A DNA stretch of 64,000 nucleotides from Oscillospiraceae bacterium (GCA_015067525.1 SVMH01000002.1:25080-89079), one strand, 5' to 3'. Numbered from the stretch's first letter, positions 1 through 10,186 are shown. The notes: generated by a model not told the origin, from the letters alone. A program made the numbers and translations.

Positions 1-546
1 GAGGTGGCAGATCGCTGCATGAAGGAGATCTTCGTGCCCACCATCGAGGCCATGAAGGCCGAGGGCCGTCCCTTCAAGGGCTGCCTGTACTTTGGCCTGA
101 TGATCACCAAGGATGGCCCCAAGGTCATTGAGTATAACTGCCGCTTCGGCGATCCCGAGACCCAGGTGGTGCTGCCCCTCCTCAAGAGTGACCTGCTGAC
201 CATCATGCAGGCCGTGTCCGAGGGCAAGCTGGCCGAGACCGCCGTGGAATTCTCCGACGGCGCCGCCTGCTGCGTGGTCATGGCCTCCGGCGGCTATCCC
301 GGCTCCTACGAGAAGGGCCACGCCATCACCATTCCCGAGGATTTGAGCGCCGAGGTGTTTGTGGCCGGCGCCGCTCTGAAGGACGGCAAGCTGGTTACCA
401 GCGGCGGCCGCGTGCTGGGCGTCACCGCTACGGCGGACACGCTGGCAGACGCCGTTGCCAAAGCATACGAGAATGTGGAGAAGATCACCTTTGAAAAGGC
501 GTTTTATCGCCGCGACATCGGCCGCCGTGCCCTGGAGGTAAAATGA
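1..546 (+). CDS. purD: Phosphoribosylamine-glycine ligase, C-terminal part (truncated by window edge)
   Basis: ORF runs off the 5' edge; ATP-grasp C-terminal sequence 'GCLYFGLMITKDGPKVIEYNCRFGDPETQVVLPLL'; directly followed by purL. Confidence 0.93.
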   Translation, partial: EVADRCMKEIFVPTIEAMKAEGRPFKGCLYFGLMITKDGPKVIEYNCRFGDPETQVVLPLLKSDLLTIMQAVSEGKLAETAVEFSDGAACCVVMASGGYPGSYEKGHAITIPEDLSAEVFVAGAALKDGKLVTSGGRVLGVTATADTLADAVAKAYENVEKITFEKAFYRRDIGRRALEVK

Positions 547-3500
547 TTTACAGAGTTTATGTAGAAAAGAAAGCCGGCCTCGACAACGAGAGCCGTGCCC
601 TGCTGAGCGAGATCAAGGGCATTCTGGGTATCGAGAGCGTCACCGGCGTACGCGTGCTCAACCGCTACGATGTGGAGCACATTGACGAAGCCCTGTTCAA
701 TGCCTGCGTCACCACCGTGTTCTCCGAGCCCCAGACCGACGATGTGTATTTTGTCCAGCCCGCCCACGAAGGCGTGGTCTTTGCCGTGGAGTATCTGCCC
801 GGCCAGTTTGATCAGCGCGCCGACTCCGCCGCCCAGTGCGTGCAGATGATCGCTCAGTGCGACCGTCCCACCGTCCGCAGCGCCCGTGTCTATCTCATCG
901 AAGGTGACGTCAGCGCCGAGGATGTGGCCGCCATTAAGCACCATGTCATCAACCCCGTGGAGTCCCGCGAGGCCGCCTTGGCGCTGCCCGAGACGCTGGA
1001 TATGGAGTACACCGTGCCCGAGGCTGTGGCCAGCATCGAAGGCTTTACCGAACTGGACGACGCCGGCCTGCAGGCTATGATCGCCGACATGGGCCTTGCC
1101 ATGGACCTGGCCGACATCCGTATGGTGCGTGACTATTTCCGCAGTGAGGGCCGCCAGCCCACCATCACCGAGATCCGCGTGCTGGATACTTACTGGTCCG
1201 ACCACTGCCGTCACACCACCTTTAACACCATCATCGACTCCGTCTCCTTCGAGAGCGAGGAGATCCAGAAGACCTGGGATGCCTATATCGGCACCCGCAA
1301 GGATCTGGGCCGCACCAAGCCCATCTGCCTGATGGATCTGGGTACCATCGCTGCCAAGGCGCTGAAGAAGTCCGGTCAGCTGACCAAGCTGGACGAGAGC
1401 GAGGAGATCAACGCCTGCACCGTGAAGATGAAGGTGACTGTGGATGGGGAAGAGCAGGATTGGCTGCTCCTCTTTAAGAACGAGACCCACAACCACCCCA
1501 CCGAGATCGAACCCTTCGGCGGTGCTGCCACCTGCATTGGTGGCGCCATCCGCGACCCGCTGTCCGGCCGCAGCTATGTCTATGCTGCTATGCGTGTCAC
1601 CGGTGCTGCCGATCCCACCGTGCCCGTTTCCGAAACCATCTCCGGCAAGCTGCCTCAGCGTACCATCGTGACCAAGGCTGCCGCCGGTTATTCCTCCTAC
1701 GGTAACCAGATCGGTCTGGCTACCGGCTTGGTGGATGAAATCTATCACCCCGGCTATGCTGCCAAGCGTATGGAAGTGGGTGCTGTGATCGCTGCTGCTC
1801 CCGCTGCCAATGTCCGCCGCGAAGTGCCTGCTGACGGCGATGTGGTCATCCTGCTGGGCGGCCGCACCGGTCGTGACGGCTGCGGCGGTGCCACCGGTTC
1901 CTCCAAGGCCCACACCGAGGAGAGCCTGACCACCTGCGGCGCTGAGGTGCAGAAGGGTAACGCCCCCGAGGAGCGCAAACTCCAGCGTCTGTTCCGCAAC
2001 GCCGAAGCCAGCCGCATGATCAAGCGCTGCAACGACTTCGGCGCCGGTGGCGTATCCGTTGCCGTTGGCGAACTGGCAGACGGCCTGAACATCAACCTCA
2101 ACGCCGTGCCCCGTAAGTATGAGGGCCTGGACGGCACCGAGCTTGCCATCTCCGAGTCTCAGGAGCGTATGGCAGTCGTCGTCGCCGCCGAGGATGCCGA
2201 GCGTTTCGCCGCTCTGGCCGATGAGGAGAACCTGGAGTCCACCCTGATCGCCAAGGTCACCGCCGAGCCTCGCCTGGTGATGCACTGGAACGGCCAGACC
2301 ATCGTGGACCTGTCCCGCGCCTTCCTGGATACCAACGGTGCAGAGAAGCATGTGGACATCGAAGTTGCCGCTCCTGCTGTCTATGAAGCTGTGAAGCCTG
2401 AAAGCTTTACTACTGGCATGGAGACTGTGTCTGCCGATCTCAATAGTTGCGTCAAGCGCGGCCTCGTGGAGCGCTTTGACTCCACCATCGGTACCGGCAC
2501 CGTGATGATGCCCTTCGGAGGCAAGCATCAGCTGACGCCCTCTCAGTGCATGGTCCACCGTGTCAGCGTGGAGAAGGGTCATACTGATGACTGCTCCTAC
2601 ATGGCATGGGGTTATGATCCCTACATCAGCGAGAAGAGCCCCTATCACGGCGCTTATCTGGCCGTGGTGGAATCCGTCAGCAAGATGGTGGCTGCCGGCG
2701 CCAAGTTCGAGGATGTGTACCTGAGCTTCCAGGAATACTTCGAGCGTCTGCGCACCGAACCCAAGCGCTGGGGCAAGCCTCTGGCCGCTCTGCTGGGTGC
2801 CTACAAGGCCCAGATGGAACTGGGCATCGCTGCCATCGGCGGTAAGGACTCCATGTCCGGCTCCTTCGAGAAGCTGGATGTGCCCCCCACGCTGATCTCC
2901 TTCGCTGTCACCACCGGCAATGTCAACGAGGTGGTGTCCGGCGAGTTCAAGGCTGCCGGCCGCCGTGTGGCATGGCTGCGCCCCCAGCTGGGCGAGGATG
3001 GCCTGCCCACCGCCGAGAGCCTGAAGGACTGCTTCGCCAAGGTCTACGGCTGCGCCAGGACCGCCGTTTATACCCCCACCCGTACCGGCGTGGCCGATGC
3101 CGTGGCCAAGATGTGTTTGGGTAACGGTCTGGGCTTCCGCTATGCCGACGGCATCGCACTGGAAGAGATCTTCGCCCCCGCCTTCGGCTCCTTCATCATC
3201 GAGACCGAGGATGACATCGGCGTGACGCTGGGTTACACCACCGACGACGGCGCTTTGACCTTCGGCGGTGAGCAGGTGGAAATGTCCAAGTTGCTGGCCA
3301 TCTCCGAAGGCAAGCTGGAGGATGTGTATCCCACCCGTGCCGGCAAGCCCTATGAGGTCAGCAATGTGACCTACACCGATGGCTGCACCGTGGCTCCTGC
3401 CATCAAGGCTGCCAAACCCCGTGTGCTGATCCCTGTGTTCCCCGGCACCAACTGCGAGTATGACACCGCCCGCGCCTTCCGTGAGGCCGGTGCCGAGCCC

Positions 3501-4211
3501 GAGATCTTTGTGGTGCGCAACCTGACCGCTTCCGCCGTGTCCGAGAGCGTGGAAGCTTTCGCCAAGAAGCTGCAGCAGGCCAACATCGTATTCCTGCCCG
3601 GTGGCTTCTCCGGCGGCGACGAGCCCGACGGCAGCGGCAAGTTCATCACTGCGTTCTTCCGCAACGGCGCTGTGGCTGACGGTGTGCGCGAGCTGCTGAA
3701 CACCCGCGACGGCCTCATGGGCGGTATCTGCAACGGCTTCCAGGCCCTCATCAAGCTGGGCCTTGTGCCCTACGGTGATATCCGCGATATGGATGATGCC
3801 TGCCCGACCCTGACCTTCAATACCATCGCCCGCCACCAGTCCCGTATCGTCCGCGTCCGCGTGGCTTCCAATCTGTCTCCCTGGCTGCAGGAAGCTCAGG
3901 TGGGCGGCGTGTATAATGTGCCCATCTCCCACGGTGAGGGCCGCTTCCTCGCCAGCGATGAGCTGGTGGCAAAGCTGGCTGCCAACGGCCAGATCGCCAC
4001 GCAGTACGCCGATCTGGACGGCAATGCTACTGACAACATCCTCTTCAACCCCAACGGCTCCGTGCTGGCGGTGGAGGGTATCACCTCTCCCGACGGCCGT
4101 GTCTTCGGTAAGATGGGCCATGCCGAGCGCTTTGTGAAGGGCCTGTATCAGAACGTGCCCGGTGACTATGACATCGGCATGTTCCGCAGCGCTGTGAAGT
4201 ATTTCAAGTAA
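543..4211 (+). CDS. purL: Phosphoribosylformylglycinamidine synthase, single-chain form
   Basis: 1222 aa; 'FKNETHNHPTEIEPFGGAATCIGGAIRDPLSGR' and C-terminal glutaminase 'VFPGTNCEYDTARAF...GICNGFQALIKLGL'; overlaps purD stop. Confidence 0.97.
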   Translation: MIYRVYVEKKAGLDNESRALLSEIKGILGIESVTGVRVLNRYDVEHIDEALFNACVTTVFSEPQTDDVYFVQPAHEGVVFAVEYLPGQFDQRADSAAQCVQMIAQCDRPTVRSARVYLIEGDVSAEDVAAIKHHVINPVESREAALALPETLDMEYTVPEAVASIEGFTELDDAGLQAMIADMGLAMDLADIRMVRDYFRSEGRQPTITEIRVLDTYWSDHCRHTTFNTIIDSVSFESEEIQKTWDAYIGTRKDLGRTKPICLMDLGTIAAKALKKSGQLTKLDESEEINACTVKMKVTVDGEEQDWLLLFKNETHNHPTEIEPFGGAATCIGGAIRDPLSGRSYVYAAMRVTGAADPTVPVSETISGKLPQRTIVTKAAAGYSSYGNQIGLATGLVDEIYHPGYAAKRMEVGAVIAAAPAANVRREVPADGDVVILLGGRTGRDGCGGATGSSKAHTEESLTTCGAEVQKGNAPEERKLQRLFRNAEASRMIKRCNDFGAGGVSVAVGELADGLNINLNAVPRKYEGLDGTELAISESQERMAVVVAAEDAERFAALADEENLESTLIAKVTAEPRLVMHWNGQTIVDLSRAFLDTNGAEKHVDIEVAAPAVYEAVKPESFTTGMETVSADLNSCVKRGLVERFDSTIGTGTVMMPFGGKHQLTPSQCMVHRVSVEKGHTDDCSYMAWGYDPYISEKSPYHGAYLAVVESVSKMVAAGAKFEDVYLSFQEYFERLRTEPKRWGKPLAALLGAYKAQMELGIAAIGGKDSMSGSFEKLDVPPTLISFAVTTGNVNEVVSGEFKAAGRRVAWLRPQLGEDGLPTAESLKDCFAKVYGCARTAVYTPTRTGVADAVAKMCLGNGLGFRYADGIALEEIFAPAFGSFIIETEDDIGVTLGYTTDDGALTFGGEQVEMSKLLAISEGKLEDVYPTRAGKPYEVSNVTYTDGCTVAPAIKAAKPRVLIPVFPGTNCEYDTARAFREAGAEPEIFVVRNLTASAVSESVEAFAKKLQQANIVFLPGGFSGGDEPDGSGKFITAFFRNGAVADGVRELLNTRDGLMGGICNGFQALIKLGLVPYGDIRDMDDACPTLTFNTIARHQSRIVRVRVASNLSPWLQEAQVGGVYNVPISHGEGRFLASDELVAKLAANGQIATQYADLDGNATDNILFNPNGSVLAVEGITSPDGRVFGKMGHAERFVKGLYQNVPGDYDIGMFRSAVKYFK

Positions 4212-4236
4212 AATTTCGAAAGGGAGGACTACGATT

Positions 4237-4347
4237 ATGTACAAGAGCGATATCGAGATCGCCCAAGCTTGTACGATGTAGCCCATCACCGAAATTGCCA
4301 AAGTGGCCGATGTGGACGAAACCGGCAAGATCAACGGTTTGTTCTAA
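4237..4347 (+). pseudogene. Internally deleted relic of formate-tetrahydrofolate ligase (fhs)
   Basis: Translation [35 protein letters not shown] matches the first ~26 codons of intact fhs ([29 protein letters not shown]) fused to its last ~9-10 ([11 protein letters not shown]); retains SD (AGGGAGG) and ATG; in-frame TAG at codon 15. Confidence 0.9.
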
Positions 4348-4356
4348 ATCCTATGG

Positions 4357-4393
4357 ACGAGGTCTGTGCCTAAAAGCACAGACCTCGTTTTTT
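4357..4393 (+). terminator. Rho-independent terminator after purL/fhs relic
   Basis: ACGAGGTCTGTGC-CTAAAA-GCACAGACCTCGT then T-tract. Confidence 0.9.
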
Positions 4394-4555
4394 GCATACC
4401 CAAAAATTACAGGCCAGACAAGTAATTCAAAAAAACCTTACGCCTATAGAGACACTCTAACGGAGATCGATTCTTTATATCTTTCTTCTGTGCAATTTGC
4501 ATAATCACTTTCCAAATCTACCTTGACAATCTCTCACAATTTTGATATAAATAAG

Positions 4556-4664
4556 TTGACTGTATGACTGACGGAAGTGGAGTGACCACACGGAGTACAG
4601 TTGCGGAATACCGCTATTGCCGACCGTCTGGGCGTACTACACATTGTAGTGCGTCCTTTTTTGT
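4556..4664 (+). promoter_or_regulatory. ZTP (pfl-type) riboswitch with overlapping intrinsic terminator, upstream of fhs
   Basis: Conserved-looking 'GACTGACGGAAGTGGAGTGACCACACGGAGTA ... GCCGACCGTCTGGGC' followed by GGCGTACTACA-cat-TGTAGTGCGTCC-TTTTTT hairpin that overlaps the CTGGGC element; located in fhs 5' leader. Confidence 0.85.
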
Positions 4665-4709
4665 TTTCACAGGAAGGACGCCACAAAAGAAAAAACGGAG
4701 GAATACATT

Positions 4710-6383
4710 ATGGAATTCAAGACCGACATCGAAATCGCCCAGGCTTGTACAATGCAGCCCATCACCGAAATTGCTAAAGTGGCCGGTGTGGAAGAGAAAT
4801 ATCTGGAGTTGTACGGTAAGTATAAGGCCAAGGTGGACTATAACCTGCTGCGCGAAACGGACCGTAAGGACGGCAAGCTGATCCTGGTCACCGCCATCAA
4901 CCCCACCCCTGCCGGTGAGGGTAAGACCACCACCACCGTGGGCCTGGCCGATGGTCTGCGCCGTCTGGGCAAGAATACGCTGGTGGCTCTCCGTGAGCCT
5001 TCCCTGGGCCCCGTGTTCGGCGTCAAGGGCGGTGCTGCCGGCGGCGGCTATGCACAGGTGGTGCCCATGGAGGACATCAACCTCCACTTCACCGGTGACT
5101 TCCACGCCATCGGTGCTGCCAACAACCTGCTGGCCGCCATGCTGGATAACCACATTCAGCAGGGCAACAGCCTGGGTATCGACGTTAAGCGCATCGTCTG
5201 GAAGCGCTGCGTGGATATGAACGATCGCCAGCTGCGTAACGTCATCGACGGTCTGGGCGGCCGCATGCAGGGTGTGCCCCGTGAGGATGGCTTCGACATC
5301 ACCGTGGCCAGCGAGATCATGGCAGTTCTGTGCCTGAGCGCCGATATCCCCGACCTGAAGGCCCGCCTGGGCCGCATGGTGGTGGCTTACACCTTCGACG
5401 GTAAGCCTGTCACCGCCCATGACCTGAAGGCCGAGGGCGCTATGGCGGCCCTGCTGAAGGACGCCCTGAAGCCCAATCTGGTGCAGACCCTGGAAGGCAC
5501 GCCTTCCTTCATCCACGGCGGCCCCTTCGCCAATATCGCCCATGGCTGCAACAGCGTCATGGCCACCAAGATCGCTCTGAAGCTCTCTGATTACTGCGTC
5601 ACCGAGGCCGGCTTTGGTGCCGACCTGGGCGCAGAGAAGTTCCTGGACATCAAGTGCCGTCTGGCCGGCCTGACTCCTGCCGCTGTTGTGGTGGTGGCCA
5701 CCGTCCGCGCTCTGAAGAACCATGGCGGCGTACCCAAGGCTGAGCTGAACAACGAGAATCTGGAAGCGCTGGAGAAGGGCCTGCCCAACCTGCTGCAGCA
5801 TGTGGAGAACATCACGCAGGTCTACGGTCTGCCCTGCGTGGTGGCTATCAATGCTTTCCCCACTGATACCGCCGCCGAGCTGAAGCTGGTGGAGGATAAG
5901 TGCCGCGCTCTGGGCGTCAACGTCGCTTTGAGTGAGGTTTGGGCCAAGGGCGGCGAGGGCGGTATGGCTCTGGCCGAGGAAGTGGTTCGCCTGTGCGAAC
6001 AGCCCTCCAACTTCACCTTCGCCTATGATGTGGAGGACAGCATTGAGGATAAGCTCAACGCCATCGCCAAGAAGATCTACCACGCCGACGGTGTGGCGCT
6101 GACTCCCGGTGCCCGCAAGCAGATGAAGGAGCTGGAGGCCAATGGTTTCGGCAACCTGCCCATCTGCATGGCCAAGACCCAGTATTCTTTCTCTGATGAT
6201 CCCGCTCTGCTGGGTGCACCCCGCGGATTTACCGTCACCGTGCGCAACCTGAAGGTCAGCGCCGGCGCCGGCTTCCTGGTGGCCCTGACCGGCGATATTA
6301 TGACTATGCCGGGTCTGCCCAAGGTCCCCGCTGCCGAGAAGATCGACGTGGACGAGACCGGCAAGATCACCGGCCTGTTCTAA
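4710..6383 (+). CDS. fhs: Formate-tetrahydrofolate ligase
   Basis: 557 aa; '[28 protein letters not shown]', '[36 protein letters not shown]'. Confidence 0.98.
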   Translation: MEFKTDIEIAQACTMQPITEIAKVAGVEEKYLELYGKYKAKVDYNLLRETDRKDGKLILVTAINPTPAGEGKTTTTVGLADGLRRLGKNTLVALREPSLGPVFGVKGGAAGGGYAQVVPMEDINLHFTGDFHAIGAANNLLAAMLDNHIQQGNSLGIDVKRIVWKRCVDMNDRQLRNVIDGLGGRMQGVPREDGFDITVASEIMAVLCLSADIPDLKARLGRMVVAYTFDGKPVTAHDLKAEGAMAALLKDALKPNLVQTLEGTPSFIHGGPFANIAHGCNSVMATKIALKLSDYCVTEAGFGADLGAEKFLDIKCRLAGLTPAAVVVVATVRALKNHGGVPKAELNNENLEALEKGLPNLLQHVENITQVYGLPCVVAINAFPTDTAAELKLVEDKCRALGVNVALSEVWAKGGEGGMALAEEVVRLCEQPSNFTFAYDVEDSIEDKLNAIAKKIYHADGVALTPGARKQMKELEANGFGNLPICMAKTQYSFSDDPALLGAPRGFTVTVRNLKVSAGAGFLVALTGDIMTMPGLPKVPAAEKIDVDETGKITGLF

Positions 6384-6387
6384 AAAT

Positions 6388-6425
6388 GTAAGAGACCTGC
6401 GAGGATTCGCAGGTCTCTTTTTTTG
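6388..6425 (+). terminator. Rho-independent terminator of fhs
   Basis: AGAGACCTGCGA-GGAT-TCGCAGGTCTCTTTTTTT. Confidence 0.9.
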
Positions 6426-6518
6426 TGTCCGGGCGGGAAAAGATGGAAATTCTGTCTTGAGATGCGGCGGACAAAAGGGTATACTGAAGAAAACACAGGA
6501 AAGAAGGGGGGGGAGCGC

Positions 6519-7544
6519 ATGAAAGACCGCAGCATCATCGACAGGGAAGTGCCCCAGTATAAGGGCAATTTCCACCTGCACACCAACCGCTCGTGGGACG
6601 GCACCGTTTCGCCGCAGGAGGCACTGCAGGCCTACCGCGACCGGAGCTATGATTTCTGCGCCGTGACCGACCACGAGGTGTACTGGGACAGTGCGGAGTT
6701 GAGTGACGAACATTTCATTGCCCTGTCCGGTATGGAGAGTGCCTTCATCCCCGAGGACGAGCTGCCCCGCTGGCTGCTGGATCGGGATCGGTTCGGCTCA
6801 CTGCACATCAACCTCCTGTGGGATATGACGGCCGGCCCCAACGGCTTTTACCATGGCGAGGTGCGGATGCGCCCCCGCGATCTGGGTCTGGACAGCTGGA
6901 ACCGCTACATTGACTTCTGCCACCGGCAGAATCAGCTGGTCATTATCAACCATCCCGGCTGGTCGCGGATGGAGCCGGAGATCTTTCTGGGTATCCACGG
7001 CGCTTTCGCATTTGAGATTTGGAACAGCGGCTGCGTGCGCAACGGCGGCTGCAGCAGCGACGAGGCGCTGTGGGACTATTGCCTTACCCGCGGTAAGCGC
7101 ATCTGGGCCCTGACCGGCGACGATACCCACAAATATATTCCCGAAAATCACGCCTGCGGCGGCGGGTTTACCATGGTTTCCACAAAGGATTTCAGCCACG
7201 AGGGCCTGATCCGTGCCATCAAGCGGGGCGAATTCTACCCCTCCACCGGCCCGCGGATCCACGATATGCGCATCGTGGACAATACGCTCTATATGGATTT
7301 CGACCCTGCGGCCGGTGTTCGCATCGTGGCGCGGGATTTTCTGGGCAAGGCCTTTACGGCGCCTGACGGCCAGACTATCAGCCATATCGAGTGGCCCATC
7401 AAGGAAGGACTGAAGTATTTCCGCGTGGAGATCCGCGATCCCAAGGGCGGCATCGCCTGGTCCCAGCCGGTATTCCCCAACGATTGGGACGGCGATGAAC
7501 CCGCCCTGCGGGAAGATCCTCATACACCTATTCCGGAGACGTAA
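6519..7544 (+). CDS. PHP-domain (CehA/McbA-like) metal-dependent phosphoesterase/hydrolase family protein
   Basis: 'KGNFHLHTNRSWDG', 'AVTDHE', 'IINHPGW', 'LTGDDTHKY' PHP metal motifs; start set at ATG 6519 after a G-rich SD. Confidence 0.8.
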   Translation: MKDRSIIDREVPQYKGNFHLHTNRSWDGTVSPQEALQAYRDRSYDFCAVTDHEVYWDSAELSDEHFIALSGMESAFIPEDELPRWLLDRDRFGSLHINLLWDMTAGPNGFYHGEVRMRPRDLGLDSWNRYIDFCHRQNQLVIINHPGWSRMEPEIFLGIHGAFAFEIWNSGCVRNGGCSSDEALWDYCLTRGKRIWALTGDDTHKYIPENHACGGGFTMVSTKDFSHEGLIRAIKRGEFYPSTGPRIHDMRIVDNTLYMDFDPAAGVRIVARDFLGKAFTAPDGQTISHIEWPIKEGLKYFRVEIRDPKGGIAWSQPVFPNDWDGDEPALREDPHTPIPET

Positions 7545-7608
7545 AAGAGGGGATGAGCCCCTTGGAGCAGCGTCTGCATGATATGAGAAACCAGAAGGAG
7601 GAGCTCTC

Positions 7609-8886
7609 ATGATCCATCTGCAATTTCCTTACGGGAAAGAACATAAAGAACTTAGTCTGCCCCGCCGTCAGGTGAAGGCTGTGCTGACCTCCGAACTGGA
7701 GCGTTACCGGCCCGACTGCGACGCCGAGACGCTGGTGCGCCGCGCACTGGAAGCGCCCATCGGCTCGCTGCCGCTGCACGAGCTGAGCCGCGGCAAGCAG
7801 CGCGTCACCATCATTGCCAGTGACCATACCCGCCCTGTGCCCAGCAAGCTTTTGATGCCGCAGCTGCTGCGTGAGATCCGCACCGGTAACCCGGAGGCGG
7901 AGATCACCATCCTCATCGCCACCGGCTGCCACCGCGAGACCAGCCGCGAAGAGCTGATCGCCAAATTTGGCGAGGAGATCGTGGCGCAGGAGAAGATCGT
8001 GGTGCATGACTGCGACGATGTGGAGAACATGGTGCTCCTGGGCACGCTGCCCTCCGGCGGCGAGTGCTGGGTCAACCGTCTGGCCTGCGAGGCAGATCTT
8101 CTGGTGTCGGAAGGCTTTATCGAACCCCACTTCTTTGCCGGATATTCCGGCAGCCGCAAGGCGGTGCTGCCCGGTGTGGCGGGCCGCAGCACCGTGCTGG
8201 CCAACCACTGCGCCGAGTTTATCGACCATCCGGCCTCCCGCGCCGGCAGTCTGCAGGAAAATCCCATCCACCGCGATATGGTGTGGGCCGCCCGCAAAGC
8301 GGGTCTGGCCTTTATTCTCAACGTTGTGCTCAACGGCGAGAAGGAGAACATCCACGCCGTGGCAGGTGATATGGAAGCTGCGCACGAAGCGGGCTGCCGT
8401 TTTCTGGAGGGCCTGTGCGGCGTGGAAGCTGCCATGGCCGACATCGTCATCACCACCAACGGCGGCTACCCGCTGGATCAGAACATCTATCAGGCCGTCA
8501 AGGGTATGACGGCGGCGGAAGCCACCGTGAATCAGGGCGGCGTCATCATCATGATGGCCAAGTCCAATGACGGACACGGCGGCGAAGCCTTCTGCCGCGA
8601 ACTGATGGCCGGCGACGATATGGACGCCTTGATGGCCGATATCCTGCGCCGCGGAAGAGGGGAGACGCTGCCCGATCAATGGCAGGCCCAGATCATGATC
8701 CGCATTCTGCAGCGCGCCCGTGTGGTGTACATCTCCGACGCGGATGACGCGCTGGTCAGCAAGCTCCACATGACACCGGCCCACTCGCTGGAAGAGGCCA
8801 TGGTGCTGGCATCGCAGCTGCTGGGCAAGGAGGAACCTACGGTTACCGCCATTCCCGACGGCGTCGGCGTGATCGTTCATTCCTGA
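7609..8886 (+). CDS. LarA-family (nickel-pincer) 2-hydroxyacid racemase/epimerase homologue
   Basis: DUF2088/LarA sequence; residues R75, H108, H174, K184, H200 fall at the positions I recall for L. plantarum LarA active-site residues. Confidence 0.88.
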   Translation: MIHLQFPYGKEHKELSLPRRQVKAVLTSELERYRPDCDAETLVRRALEAPIGSLPLHELSRGKQRVTIIASDHTRPVPSKLLMPQLLREIRTGNPEAEITILIATGCHRETSREELIAKFGEEIVAQEKIVVHDCDDVENMVLLGTLPSGGECWVNRLACEADLLVSEGFIEPHFFAGYSGSRKAVLPGVAGRSTVLANHCAEFIDHPASRAGSLQENPIHRDMVWAARKAGLAFILNVVLNGEKENIHAVAGDMEAAHEAGCRFLEGLCGVEAAMADIVITTNGGYPLDQNIYQAVKGMTAAEATVNQGGVIIMMAKSNDGHGGEAFCRELMAGDDMDALMADILRRGRGETLPDQWQAQIMIRILQRARVVYISDADDALVSKLHMTPAHSLEEAMVLASQLLGKEEPTVTAIPDGVGVIVHS

Positions 8887-8900
8887 GAGGAGCGCATGCC

Positions 8901-10022
8901 ATGAAACAGATTATTATAATCCCCGATTCCTTCAAAGGTACCCTTTCTGCCGTGGAATTCTGCCAGTTGGGCAGGGAAGTGGTGGAGAAGCATCTTCCCG
9001 ACTGCCGCGTGCTGACCATCCCTGTGGCTGACGGCGGCGAGGGCACGGTGGACTGCTTTGTCCATGCGCTGCAGGCCCGCCGCGTCTGCGTCGCGGTAAC
9101 AGGCCCCTGGGGCGAGAAAGTGCAGGCGGAATATGCCGTGCACGAGGACACGGCTTTCGTAGAGATGGCCCAGGCCGCCGGCCTTCCCATGGTGGGCGAG
9201 CGGAAAGATCCGTCCCTGACCACCACCTACGGCGTGGGCGAGCTGATCCGCCACGCGGTGGAACACGGCTGCCGGAACATTGTGGTGGGCCTTGGCGGTA
9301 GCTGTACCAACGACGCCGGTACCGGCGCCGCGGCTGCGCTGGGTGTCCGTTTCCGGGACGAGAGCGGCGCGGAATTTGTGCCCACCGGCTCTACCATGTG
9401 CCGTATCGCCGGCTATGACACGTCGGCGGCGCAGCAGCTCCTTTCCGGCTGCACCGTGACGGCTATGTGCGATATTGACAATCCCATGTACGGCCCCCAG
9501 GGCGCGGCCGCCATCTTCGGCCCGCAAAAGGGCGCGGATGAGGCTATGGTGGAGCGTCTTGACGCAGGCCTGCGCAGCCTTGCCGCCGTGATGCTGCGCC
9601 AGAGCGGCAGAGAGATTGCCGCCATTCCCGGTGCCGGTGCCGCCGGCGCGTTTGGCGCCGGTATCGTGGCTTTTACCGGCGGCCATTTGAAATCCGGTAT
9701 CGAGACGGTGCTGGACTGCGTGCAGTTTGACGAGCTGCTGCGTGACACGGATATGGTGTTCACCGGCGAAGGCCAGCTGGACAGCCAGAGTCTGCGGGGC
9801 AAGGTAGTCATCGGTATTGCCCGCCGCGCAGCAGCGCAGCACGTGCCGGTCACGGCCATCGTGGGCAGCGTGGGTGAGGGTGCCGAGGGCGCTTATGACT
9901 TGGGCGTCACGTCGGTTTTCAGCATCAACCGCCGCGCGGAGGACTTTTCCGTGTCCCGCCACAAGACGAAGGAGAATTTCACGGCCACCATGGACGCCAT
10001 CGTCCGTCTGCTGGCAAGATGA
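8901..10022 (+). CDS. Glycerate kinase (GlxK/GarK family)
   Basis: 'IIIPDSFKGTLSAVEFCQ', 'VADGGEGTVDCF', 'GLGGSCTNDAGTGAAAALG', 'FTGEGQLDSQSLRGK'. Confidence 0.93.
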   Translation: MKQIIIIPDSFKGTLSAVEFCQLGREVVEKHLPDCRVLTIPVADGGEGTVDCFVHALQARRVCVAVTGPWGEKVQAEYAVHEDTAFVEMAQAAGLPMVGERKDPSLTTTYGVGELIRHAVEHGCRNIVVGLGGSCTNDAGTGAAAALGVRFRDESGAEFVPTGSTMCRIAGYDTSAAQQLLSGCTVTAMCDIDNPMYGPQGAAAIFGPQKGADEAMVERLDAGLRSLAAVMLRQSGREIAAIPGAGAAGAFGAGIVAFTGGHLKSGIETVLDCVQFDELLRDTDMVFTGEGQLDSQSLRGKVVIGIARRAAAQHVPVTAIVGSVGEGAEGAYDLGVTSVFSINRRAEDFSVSRHKTKENFTATMDAIVRLLAR

Positions 10023-10030
10023 GTTACCGA

Positions 10031-10068
10031 TGAAGGGATGGGCTGATGGCCTGTCCCTTCATTTTTTG
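10031..10068 (+). terminator. Rho-independent terminator after glycerate kinase
   Basis: TGAAGGGA..GGGC-TGAT-GGCC..TCCCTTCA followed by TTTTTT. Confidence 0.75.
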
Positions 10069-10186
10069 CGCCAAATATGGGAAAACTTTTTCCAAAGACT
10101 GGAGTTCGGGTGCAAACTGTGCTATAGTTATCTTGGATTATTATCTGTGCGCAAGTGCACATCAAATACGTTTTGCGAGGTGCAAA

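Noticed and set aside
504-4334. 1276-aa minus-strand ORF opposite purL
   Set aside because: Antisense shadow of a GC-rich coding gene; low-complexity Gly/His/Leu/Ala translation with no recognisable domain, while purL on the plus strand is unambiguous.
4614-6713. 699-aa minus-strand ORF opposite fhs, spanning the riboswitch and terminators
   Set aside because: Crosses two plus-strand terminators and mirrors fhs; shadow ORF.
10046-10186. Upstream extension of the giant ORF (MACPFIFCAKYGKTFSKDW...)
   Set aside because: Overlaps the glycerate kinase terminator and promoter-like sequence; SD supports ATG 10187.
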